From Bacteroidota bacterium (GTDB taxonomy: Bacteria; Bacteroidota; Bacteroidia; UBA8524), in assembly GCA_003531115.1 (NCBI GenBank), contig DQHT01000077.1, forward strand, positions 299-6,643: a DNA stretch of 6,345 nucleotides, read 5' to 3'. Positions 1-6,345 of the stretch are shown here, piece after piece. The notes beneath the pieces were generated by a model. That model worked only from the letters and a program-made list of their open reading frames with translations. It did not search any database and was not told where the DNA came from. A program made the position numbers and the translations under genes. Numbering within the stretch: position 1 is the first letter of the stretch; every line of letters begins with the position of its first letter.

Positions 1-338
1 AGTTCGGCGGCCTTTAAAAAGATAGAGGCACGTTGTTCCCAGGCCAGGGCAACCCACTGTGGACGTGCGGCAAGTGCTGCTTCGATAGCCTGCTTAACGT
101 GGCCGGCATCGCCCTGATGAAAGTACCCTAAAGTATGTTGGTGGTCATGCGGTGGCGCCATGCGCACTTTTTTATCCGTTCTCACTTCTTTTCCCCCGAT
201 GATCATCGGAACATCCCTTTCCTCTGCACGGGCAGCTTTAAGAGCTTCCTGCAATTGTTTACGTTCTACTGAACCGGGAGCGTATGATTTTACCACCTCA
301 TTTTTTGCGGCGGGCACTTTAAAAATTCCGTAAGCCAT
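1..338 (-). CDS. pruA: 1-pyrroline-5-carboxylate dehydrogenase, N-terminal part (runs off left edge)
   Basis: This is the first 112 codons of an aldehyde dehydrogenase that oxidises L-glutamate gamma-semialdehyde (from 1-pyrroline-5-carboxylate) to glutamate with NAD+, the last step of proline breakdown, in the cytosol. The reading frame is open from an ATG at 338 to the window edge. Recognisable pieces of the Bacteroidota-type N-terminus are KSYAPGSVERKQL (residues 17-29), VPMIIGGKEVRT (43-54), PPHDHQHTLGYFHQGD (62-77), and WEQRASIFLKAAE (100-112), where the first helices of the aldehyde dehydrogenase fold begin. The catalytic Cys and Glu lie beyond the window. Family members of this type are roughly 540 residues, so about a fifth is present. 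The stretch before the ATG is AT-rich with no strong Shine-Dalgarno, as is usual in this phylum. It is divergent from the secreted-protein gene at 461. A general aldehyde dehydrogenase is the alternative, but the N-terminal signature argues for PruA. Confidence 0.9.
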   Translation of the reverse strand, partial: MAYGIFKVPAAKNEVVKSYAPGSVERKQLQEALKAARAEERDVPMIIGGKEVRTDKKVRMAPPHDHQHTLGYFHQGDAGHVKQAIEAALAARPQWVALAWEQRASIFLKAAE

Positions 339-423
339 AAAAATATTTTTTCCTTCAAAAAAGCCCCGCGAAATTACATCAAAGCACAGCAAACGACCAA
401 GCCAACACGGGCAAATTAAGTCG

Positions 424-438
424 TGGCACGTTTTTGGT
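424..438 (+). promoter_or_regulatory. Possible sigma-54 promoter of the secreted-protein gene
   Basis: TGGCAC followed by G at 424-430 matches the sigma-54 -24 element. Five bases after TGGCAC comes TGGT (435-438), a partial match to the -12 TTGC that keeps the G at -13. Counting from the -24 G at 426, transcription would begin near 450, only 11 bases before the ATG at 461 and downstream of the competing TTG at 434. The -12 box is poor and no activator site is evident upstream, so this is tentative. No TAnnTTTG-type promoter was found in this gap for the plus-strand gene. Confidence 0.3.
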
Positions 439-460
439 TTTTAGAGGGAAAAGTCTGCTT

Positions 461-1669
461 ATGAAAACAGTAACTTTACTATCCACCCTCCTGATCGGCC
501 TGCTCAGCCCGGCGCTGTATGCCCAGGAAAATGTACGCCCGAATGAAGTTCAGGCCTGTACCGAAACCACCTCCCCTACCCTGATTCTTGATCTTTGGGA
601 TGCAGGAGTTGAAGACAACGACAGCATACGTCTCTATCTGAATGGAAAAAATGTGCTCGACAATTTTCGCCTGAGCAAAGCCAAACAACAAATTACCCTC
701 ACCCTTCAGCCTGGAGTAAATTCATTGAGTTTATACGCGCTGAACCTTGGCGATATTCCCAATAACACAGCCGCCATTGCCATCAACGGACAGGAAAAAG
801 TAAGCCTGAACTCCGGACTCCAGGTAAACGGAACGCTGCAGCTTATCTACCGTGCGCCGGGAATGATGACCATTACCCAGTCTTGTCCGCCAGATCTTAA
901 AAAACCCGACGATGATGAGGCCAAACTGATACGCAGCAACCCCAATGCGGCCCTTCCATCCTTTAATCTCTTGCAAACGGGAATACGTTTGAATGCAGGA
1001 GAAGGCTACCGTAAAATTGACGTGCAGGACTGTTATAGCAGCAGTGCAAAAGAAGTTGAGCTACTGCTGTGGGACTGCGGCGTGGAGGATAATGATACTG
1101 TAAGCTTGTATCTCAACGGCCAATGGATATTACAGAATTTCCGTCTGACCAAAGCCCCTTTTGCTGTTCCTGTTCAGTTATTGCAGGGAGAAAATATTTT
1201 GGTGTTGTATGCCCATAATCTGGGCGATATTCCCAAAAATACGGCAGCACTTTCCGTAAAAAATAAATATAGCCAACAGGAAGTGGGTACGATGATCTCG
1301 GATCAGAATACAAGTGGTGCCATTCGTATTTCTTATGGAATGAGCGATGATTTCGGCAATTCCGTCCCTCCTTGTCTGGATGAGAATGTTGTCGACAGTG
1401 CTTCGGAACCGGAAATGGTTTATTTGAATTCACAGACAGTGCCGGTAACACCCAATGTTCAAAAACACAATCCGGGAAACAATCCTCCTGTTGCCAGCCC
1501 AAGACCGGCACCACCCATTGTTATTCCTTATCCTGTGCCAGGTCCCAGAACAAGTCCTCCATCTACCACACCTACACCCACGCCAAACCCGTCACCTGGA
1601 GGCAGACAACCAGGGGATAATCCGGGGGGAACGGGCAGGAACAAACCCAAACCCAAGCCACTTCACTGA
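461..1669 (+). CDS. Secreted two-module protein with proline-rich C-terminal tail, function unknown
   Basis: A 402-residue exported protein that I cannot assign a function. The ATG at 461 is preferred over a TTG at 434 because it places a clean signal peptide at the N-terminus: K2, a hydrophobic core TLLSTLLIGLL, then ALYA with cleavage likely after A21. The mature part holds two copies of one module, about residues 29-146 and 187-308. Each opens with a Cys (C33, C191), carries WDxGVEDND, LYLNG, NFRLxKA, LYAxNLGDIPxNTAA, and closes with a Cys beside prolines (C142, C305). The core looks like a small beta-sandwich. From about residue 338 the chain is low complexity, rich in Pro, Thr, Gly and Asn, ending KPKPKPLH. 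There is no lipobox, membrane anchor or recognisable type IX secretion C-terminal domain. It stands alone on its strand, divergent from pruA, and its 3' end overlaps the convergent pseudouridine synthase gene by 7 bp. A structural or adhesive envelope role is a guess. Confidence 0.85.
   Translation: MKTVTLLSTLLIGLLSPALYAQENVRPNEVQACTETTSPTLILDLWDAGVEDNDSIRLYLNGKNVLDNFRLSKAKQQITLTLQPGVNSLSLYALNLGDIPNNTAAIAINGQEKVSLNSGLQVNGTLQLIYRAPGMMTITQSCPPDLKKPDDDEAKLIRSNPNAALPSFNLLQTGIRLNAGEGYRKIDVQDCYSSSAKEVELLLWDCGVEDNDTVSLYLNGQWILQNFRLTKAPFAVPVQLLQGENILVLYAHNLGDIPKNTAALSVKNKYSQQEVGTMISDQNTSGAIRISYGMSDDFGNSVPPCLDENVVDSASEPEMVYLNSQTVPVTPNVQKHNPGNNPPVASPRPAPPIVIPYPVPGPRTSPPSTTPTPTPNPSPGGRQPGDNPGGTGRNKPKPKPLH
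545..898 (+). repeat. Secreted-protein module, copy 1
   Basis: Encodes residues 29-146. The conserved core (residues 46-108) runs WDAGVEDND, LYLNG, NFRLSKA, LYALNLGDIPNNTAA. By hand alignment about 37 of 63 core residues are identical to copy 2. C33 and C142 bracket the module and could form a disulfide in the periplasm or outside the cell; that is inference. The similarity is at protein level; I saw no long identical DNA stretch, so the duplication is old. Confidence 0.85.
1019..1384 (+). repeat. Secreted-protein module, copy 2
   Basis: Encodes residues 187-308, with core 204-266 running WDCGVEDND, LYLNG, NFRLTKA, LYAHNLGDIPKNTAA. Cysteines C191 and C305 occupy the same bracketing places as C33 and C142 of copy 1. 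An extra Cys, C206, replaces Ala in the WDxG turn. A linker of about 40 residues, starting with the charged KKPDDDEAK, separates the copies. Confidence 0.85.
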
Positions 1670-2352
1670 CTTACATACAGTTGAATAAGATGATCTTCAC
1701 CCATGGGCGCTTCAATTTTGAGGCGCTCTTTTTTTACGGGGTGGATGAACTCGAGAGAATGGGCGTGTAAACAGATGCTACGATCAGGGTTGGTTTTGTT
1801 CGATCCGTATTTCAGATCCCCAACAATAGGATGTCCGATCTTACTCAGTTGCACCCGGATCTGGTGTGGCCTCCCTGTAATTGGATGTACTTCAAGCAAA
1901 CTAACCCCGCTGCCCTGGCGAATTACGCGGTAACTTAACTCGGCACGTACTCCACCTCGCTTATCATTGTTGTATGCATGCGATATGTTCCGGGCGGTAT
2001 CTTTTAAAAGGTAGTGAACCAGAGTGGCTTCAAGCTCCTTCGGTTTTCCGTGAACCAGAGCATAATAGGTTTTTGTCACTTCACGGGCGGCAAATAGTTT
2101 GTTCATACGTTCCAATGCTTTGGAGGTACGGGCAAAAACGCATAATCCGCTTACCGGACGATCCAGGCGGTGCATAACGCCCAGATATGCGTCACCTGGT
2201 TTTTTGTATTTAACACGAACGTATTCCTTGACAAAATCTTCCAAAGACTCTTCGGTAAAATCGTCGTCGGGCTGCACCAGTTGTCCCGCTCTTTTATTGA
2301 TGGCAATCAGGTGATTGTCTTCGTAAACGATCTGTTTTTCAATATTCTCCAT
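1663..2352 (-). CDS. RluA-family RNA pseudouridine synthase, no S4 domain
   Basis: A 229-residue enzyme that isomerises uridine to pseudouridine in rRNA or tRNA. The family signature HRLDRPVSG is at residues 61-69, with catalytic Asp at D64. Other family blocks are the opening IVYEDNHLIAINKRAG (8-23), KTYYALVHG (94-102) with the active-site Tyr, and VHPITGRPHQIRVQLS (155-170) with the conserved Arg at R166. IVGDLKYG (176-183) and LHAHSLEFIHPV (195-206) complete the fold. There is no N-terminal S4 RNA-binding domain, so it is a short catalytic-domain-only form, closer in size to RluA and TruC than to RluC or RluD. The target uridine cannot be read from sequence, so no symbol is given. It starts 18 bp after the panB stop and is probably the last gene of that operon. 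Its stop overlaps the end of the convergent secreted-protein gene. Confidence 0.93.
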   Translation of the reverse strand: MENIEKQIVYEDNHLIAINKRAGQLVQPDDDFTEESLEDFVKEYVRVKYKKPGDAYLGVMHRLDRPVSGLCVFARTSKALERMNKLFAAREVTKTYYALVHGKPKELEATLVHYLLKDTARNISHAYNNDKRGGVRAELSYRVIRQGSGVSLLEVHPITGRPHQIRVQLSKIGHPIVGDLKYGSNKTNPDRSICLHAHSLEFIHPVKKERLKIEAPMGEDHLIQLYVSQ

Positions 2353-2370
2353 TCCGCCGCAAAGCTACGC

Positions 2371-3192
2371 TCAATACTGTTCTTTTTCATTAGGAAAATC
2401 ACCAAGCTTCACATCTTCGATATAGCGCGAAACGGCATCGAGAATATCGTCATACAAATTCATGTACCTGCGCAAAAAACGGGGGCTGAATTGTTTGGTA
2501 ATGCCAAGAATGTCATGGAGTACCAAAACCTGACCATCAACATCTCCACCGGCTCCTATACCTATGATCGGAACTTTTACACGGCGGGCCACTTCGGCAG
2601 CCAGTTTTGCCGGAATCTTCTCCAAGACGATCGCGAAACAACCAGCTTCGGCCAGCAGGGTTGCATCTTCGATAAGTTTTGCGGCTTCTGCTTCCTCTTT
2701 GGCCCGAACTTCAAAAGTTCCGAATTTATAGATGGATTGAGGAGTTAGTCCAAGGTGACCCATTACCGGCACCCCGGCAGAAAGGATACGGGTTACCGAT
2801 TCCAGGATCTCTGAGCCTCCCTCCATTTTTACGGCATGGGCACCGGCTTCTTTCATCAAACGAATGGCTGAGTTGAGCGCTTCGAGGGAGTTGCCCTGGT
2901 AAGATCCAAAAGGCAGATCCACCACCACCAGCGCCCGGTATACCGCACGGATCACCGATGCAGCATGGTAGATCATCTGGTCGAGGGTGATTGGGAGGGT
3001 AGTCATATGCCCGGCCATGACATTGGAGGCCGAATCGCCAACCAGAATGACATCTATTTTCGCTTCGTCCAATATTTTCGCCATCGAATAATCGTAGGCG
3101 GTAAGCATGGAAATATTCTCGCCCCGCTCTTTCATTTCCTGGAGCACATGGGTCGTTACCCGCGTAATCTCCTTATATTGATTGTCACTCAT
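2371..3192 (-). CDS. panB: 3-methyl-2-oxobutanoate hydroxymethyltransferase (ketopantoate hydroxymethyltransferase)
   Basis: A 273-residue cytosolic enzyme that transfers a hydroxymethyl group from 5,10-methylenetetrahydrofolate to 2-oxoisovalerate, giving ketopantoate. This is the first committed step of pantothenate and so coenzyme A synthesis. It has the family's (beta/alpha)8 barrel landmarks: [16 protein letters not shown] (27-42), [12 protein letters not shown] (51-62), DLPFGSYQ (92-99), VKMEGG (121-126), GHLGLTPQS (145-153), VLEKIP (189-194) and GIGAG (211-215). By alignment with the E. coli enzyme, the Mg2+ ligands are D53, D92 and E124, K122 is the conserved active-site lysine and E191 the catalytic base. 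Length is normal and nothing is missing. The ATG lies inside the 3' end of the upstream coiled-coil gene (ATGAGTGA, 8-bp overlap), which suggests translational coupling. No other pantothenate gene is in the window. Confidence 0.97.
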   Translation of the reverse strand: MSDNQYKEITRVTTHVLQEMKERGENISMLTAYDYSMAKILDEAKIDVILVGDSASNVMAGHMTTLPITLDQMIYHAASVIRAVYRALVVVDLPFGSYQGNSLEALNSAIRLMKEAGAHAVKMEGGSEILESVTRILSAGVPVMGHLGLTPQSIYKFGTFEVRAKEEAEAAKLIEDATLLAEAGCFAIVLEKIPAKLAAEVARRVKVPIIGIGAGGDVDGQVLVLHDILGITKQFSPRFLRRYMNLYDDILDAVSRYIEDVKLGDFPNEKEQY

Positions 3193-4270
3193 TGTCTTTG
3201 TATGTTTTTAATTCCAGTTCCAGCGCTGCCAGGCGTGAAGTAAGCTCCTTTTTTTCTTTTTCGAGCTCCTTATTTTTATCCTGTTCTTCGCCCAAGGCAT
3301 TGGTAAGCTTGATCACGATATCCCCTCCCTGTCGGGTTTTTATGTTATCCTGAAATTTCTTCAGCACTGTCACCTCTTTGGTAAGTTGCCTCACTTTTGC
3401 TTCAAGCGCCCTTTTCTCTTTTTCGAGTCCGGCAATTTGTGCAGTCAGTTTTTTTACATTGCGGGGATTGTTGTCAAACTTACTTTGTTCCGCCTGCAAT
3501 TGTCCGCTTACCTTCATCAGACTGTCTATCTCCTTGTTTTGTGCGTTAATGGTTTGTCGCAACGAAATAATGATCTCGGTAAGTTCAGCACGTAAGGGAT
3601 CCTGGTCTTCACGGTCTTTTTTGATCCGATCTGCTTCTTCCTGGCTCACATAAACACGAATTTCATCCACCTGGCCTTTCGAACCCGGTCCAATATAAAT
3701 GCCTATTTTTCCTTTTTCCGGCTGGTAAGCGTCACCCACCCAAACATCCTTACCGTTGATCTCAAATTTAATTACACCTGAACCATAGGTGGCAGTGATC
3801 CGGTTAATTTCACCCGGTTTATGGATCACCTTATCCCTTATCCAGCCCGCATTTTTTGTTGTACCGCTTAATTCTTTAAACACAGACTCTTCGATTTGGC
3901 GGATGCGGTATTCACGACTGTCATTGATCTCCAGAATATAGGCGGCAGATCCATTGGGGCGTGCCATAAACATCAGACCCAGGGAGGAGCCCGGCACCAA
4001 AGGATCGAGCATCATTTCCATCTCCACATGGCACTCCCCGTACAGGTCGCCATTTTCAGGCAATATGATGCTTGGGCCACTTTCATTTTTTCTGAATAAA
4101 ACATAATGCCCGCCCTGAATGAGGTACAGTTCGTCAAGAGAATTACTCGTGCGCCATGTAGTGGTAGCACTTTCAAATCGTTCTGTCCAGATCAGCTGAT
4201 CCGGAGTTTCTGTGCTGCTTAATCCCAAACTTAGCAGGAGCACGAGGGCTAAGGACAATCGGTAGATCAT
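3185..4270 (-). CDS. Exported protein with jelly-roll (DUF1080/LamG-like) domain and C-terminal coiled coil
   Basis: A 361-residue protein of unknown function. An N-terminal signal peptide is visible: R4, then the hydrophobic stretch [13 protein letters not shown], with cleavage around residues 19-21. Residues about 26-208 look like a concanavalin-type beta-sandwich of the DUF1080/LamG kind. Typical strands are [19 protein letters not shown] (98-116), [20 protein letters not shown] (155-174) and a closing [22 protein letters not shown] (187-208, read in two parts). Such domains bind or cleave glycans in some proteins, but I see no basis for enzymatic activity here. From about 209 to the end the chain is Lys/Glu/Leu/Gln-rich with heptad-like spacing, broken near 265-272 (FDNNPRN) and 313-318 (RQGGDI), so a segmented coiled coil. 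It probably acts in the periplasm or at the cell envelope. It heads the operon with panB, overlapping that gene by 8 bp. Confidence 0.82.
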   Translation of the reverse strand: MIYRLSLALVLLLSLGLSSTETPDQLIWTERFESATTTWRTSNSLDELYLIQGGHYVLFRKNESGPSIILPENGDLYGECHVEMEMMLDPLVPGSSLGLMFMARPNGSAAYILEINDSREYRIRQIEESVFKELSGTTKNAGWIRDKVIHKPGEINRITATYGSGVIKFEINGKDVWVGDAYQPEKGKIGIYIGPGSKGQVDEIRVYVSQEEADRIKKDREDQDPLRAELTEIIISLRQTINAQNKEIDSLMKVSGQLQAEQSKFDNNPRNVKKLTAQIAGLEKEKRALEAKVRQLTKEVTVLKKFQDNIKTRQGGDIVIKLTNALGEEQDKNKELEKEKKELTSRLAALELELKTYKDNE

Positions 4271-4321
4271 GTGGATTATTTTTTAAATGCTTCCAACGCA
4301 CAAGCGAATTGTACGTTATAA

Positions 4322-4348
4322 CAAAGGTATACGCGTCAAAAGTAACAA
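4322..4348 (-). promoter_or_regulatory. Bacteroidota-type housekeeping promoter for the coiled-coil/panB/pseudouridine-synthase operon
   Basis: On the minus strand, TACCTTTG (4329 down to 4322) fits the -7 consensus TAnnTTTG exactly. A TTG (4348 down to 4346) stands 16 bp upstream as the -33 element, slightly closer than the usual 17-23 bp. Transcription would start near 4316, giving a leader of about 45 bases before the ATG at 4270. This is the only good match found on this strand in the gap. Confidence 0.6.
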
Positions 4349-4352
4349 AAAA

Positions 4353-4383
4353 TTGCTCTCCTCGTGAGAAGCAGGTAGATTTG
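4353..4383 (+). promoter_or_regulatory. Bacteroidota-type housekeeping promoter of the lipoprotein gene
   Basis: TTG at 4353-4355 and TAGATTTG at 4376-4383 match the -33/-7 consensus (TTG, TAnnTTTG) with a 20-bp spacer, inside the usual range. The ATG at 4391 begins only 7 bases after the -7 box. The start of transcription therefore falls at or within a few bases of the start codon, and the mRNA would have almost no 5' leader. The two divergent -33 elements in this gap are only 4 bp apart. Confidence 0.72.
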
Positions 4384-4390
4384 CACCTTT

Positions 4391-5365
4391 ATGAAAAATA
4401 TCCTTTTTGCCTTTTCATTCCTTTTTGTTTTATTCTCCGGATGTAGCAACGAACTCGACATCATTGCCCCACAGGAAGAAGTGATGGTTGTTTATGGCCT
4501 GTTAAATGCGAGCGACAGCATTCACTATATAAAGATCAATAAGGGATTTGCCAGTGAAGATGATGCCCCCATCGTTTTGGCAAAGGATGCCGATCAGCTT
4601 TTTTTCGATTCACTACTGGTGACATTAATCGATAAATCGAACAATACCGCAGTTGTTTTAAGTCCGGTAAGTATGGACAAGAATGCCGGAATTTTCAACA
4701 ATACTGTCAATTATGTTTATGCAACGAACCACGAACTCACGGTCAACCGAAATTACGGGCTCAAAATTACCAACCTGATCAGCGGAAAGGTTGTAACAGC
4801 TAACCTCGAACTAGTTGGCCCCCCTGTTGCAAAAACACCGACCATCGCATCGATCAACTTATATCCGATTGAGTCAGGTAAATTAATGACCATCAATTAT
4901 GAAGCGGATATGAGGGCTGCGGTGTATGAGATCCGTTTGAATTTTGTATTCGAGGAGATCAACAGCATTACCAATGAAGTGAAACTGGATACACAGTCCT
5001 GGGTTGTTTCAAGCGGCAAGTTTAACGACCAGAAACGTATTCTTATCCGCCTCGACGGACAGCTCTTTTATGATAACCTGGCAGCTACCCTCGAACAAAA
5101 GGGACCGGAGATCACCCGCCGGGGAAAACATCTGGAATTTGAGTACTGGTCAGGCGACAAAGAACTCTCCACGTATATTGATGTGTATGGAACGTCGAGT
5201 ATCGGGGTTGTTCAGAAAAAAGCAGATTATACCAATATTACAGGTGGTTATGGCATATTTGCCGGAAGGAACAGCTATAAGATTACCGGATCATCCCTGC
5301 GCACTGAAATTAAAAACGAGCTAAAAACCAATCCGGTGCTGACACCCTACCGCTTTGTCGATTAA
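4391..5365 (+). CDS. DUF4249-like outer-membrane/periplasmic lipoprotein
   Basis: A 324-residue putative lipoprotein. The N-terminus is a short lipoprotein signal: K2, hydrophobic ILFAFSFLFVLF, then SGC with C18 as the lipidated residue. Phe at -3 is not the textbook lipobox residue, but the surrounding pattern fits. The mature protein starts SNELD and looks all-beta. VVYGLLNASDSIHYIKINKG (33-52) resembles the opening strand pair of the Bacteroidota DUF4249 family, and ITGGYGIFAGRNS (283-295) resembles its closing Gly-rich motif. Family membership is from memory and moderate in confidence. DUF4249 proteins are often encoded next to TonB-dependent receptors, which suggests a surface role, but no such receptor gene is seen here. 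The start at 4391 is fixed by the signal peptide; the promoter's -7 box ends 7 bases before it. The gene ends directly before the inverted repeat upstream of dnaK, on the same strand, with 132 bp between. Confidence 0.85.
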   Translation: MKNILFAFSFLFVLFSGCSNELDIIAPQEEVMVVYGLLNASDSIHYIKINKGFASEDDAPIVLAKDADQLFFDSLLVTLIDKSNNTAVVLSPVSMDKNAGIFNNTVNYVYATNHELTVNRNYGLKITNLISGKVVTANLELVGPPVAKTPTIASINLYPIESGKLMTINYEADMRAAVYEIRLNFVFEEINSITNEVKLDTQSWVVSSGKFNDQKRILIRLDGQLFYDNLAATLEQKGPEITRRGKHLEFEYWSGDKELSTYIDVYGTSSIGVVQKKADYTNITGGYGIFAGRNSYKITGSSLRTEIKNELKTNPVLTPYRFVD

Positions 5366-5380
5366 CTGACATTCTGTCGG
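5366..5380. promoter_or_regulatory. Inverted repeat upstream of dnaK, possible regulator-binding site
   Basis: CTGACA-TTC-TGTCGG begins immediately after the lipoprotein stop codon. Its inner GACA/TGTC arms (5368-5371 and 5375-5378) are perfect, the outer C/G pairs, and one T-G position does not. It lies about 75 bp before the sigma-54-like -24 element, a usual distance for a bacterial enhancer-binding site. Related half-sites recur at 5418-5422 (CTGAC) and 5437-5442 (CTGTCA). With a 3-base loop it could also be a weak RNA hairpin, but no T-run follows, so it is not a convincing terminator. Confidence 0.4.
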
Positions 5381-5386
5381 CAATAA

Positions 5387-6345
<959 letters not shown>

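Noticed and set aside
412..419. TTAATTTG on the minus strand as a -7 box for pruA.
   Set aside because: It differs from TAnnTTTG at the A and has no TTG at a suitable distance upstream, so I do not call a pruA promoter.
434..460. TTG at 434 as an alternative start for the secreted protein.
   Set aside because: It would add nine residues including a charged stretch before the signal peptide; ATG 461 gives a normal signal peptide and fits the possible promoter geometry.
1113..1514. A 133-codon open frame on the minus strand inside the secreted-protein gene.
   Set aside because: It is antisense to a gene with a clear signal peptide and duplicated module, and the translation is a His/Trp/Pro-rich mixture with no family resemblance.
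2170..2748. A 192-codon open frame on the plus strand across the end of panB and the pseudouridine synthase.
   Set aside because: It lies opposite two clearly conserved genes, has no recognisable domain, and its composition follows the codons of the minus-strand genes.

Overview
The window looks like ordinary chromosomal DNA from a member of the Bacteroidota. The pruA N-terminus, the standalone RluA-type enzyme, the DUF4249-like lipoprotein and the DnaK all read like that phylum. Two sites upstream of the lipoprotein operon and gene match the phylum's housekeeping promoter (TTG about 20 bp before TAnnTTTG). I cannot place it more finely with confidence; the DnaK and PanB would fit a Chitinophagia, Saprospiria or Sphingobacteriia lineage.

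Layout: (1) at 1-338, minus strand, the first 112 codons of pruA (proline and arginine catabolism); the gene runs off the left edge. (2) A 122-bp divergent gap. (3) 461-1669, plus strand, a secreted 402-residue protein with two copies of a cysteine-bracketed module and a proline-rich tail. (4) A minus-strand block, in transcription order: a secreted jelly-roll plus coiled-coil protein (4270-3185), panB (3192-2371) and an RluA-family pseudouridine synthase (2352-1663). These are tightly packed and read as one operon, whose last gene overlaps the 3' end of the secreted-protein gene. (5) A 120-bp divergent gap with two promoters back to back. (6) 4391-5365, plus strand, a DUF4249-like lipoprotein whose predicted mRNA is essentially leaderless. 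(7) A 132-bp gap with an inverted repeat and a sigma-54-like promoter. (8) dnaK from 5498, running off the right edge.

No gene-free stretch exceeds about 135 bp. I see no tRNA, rRNA, insertion sequence, CRISPR array, integration site or phage gene, and no convincing intrinsic terminator.

I do not see a previously undescribed multi-gene system. The points worth checking are regulatory (sigma-54-like promoters before dnaK and perhaps before the secreted protein, and a leaderless lipoprotein mRNA) and structural (the duplicated secreted module, an unusual DnaK phosphate-2 motif, and an envelope coiled-coil gene overlapping panB).
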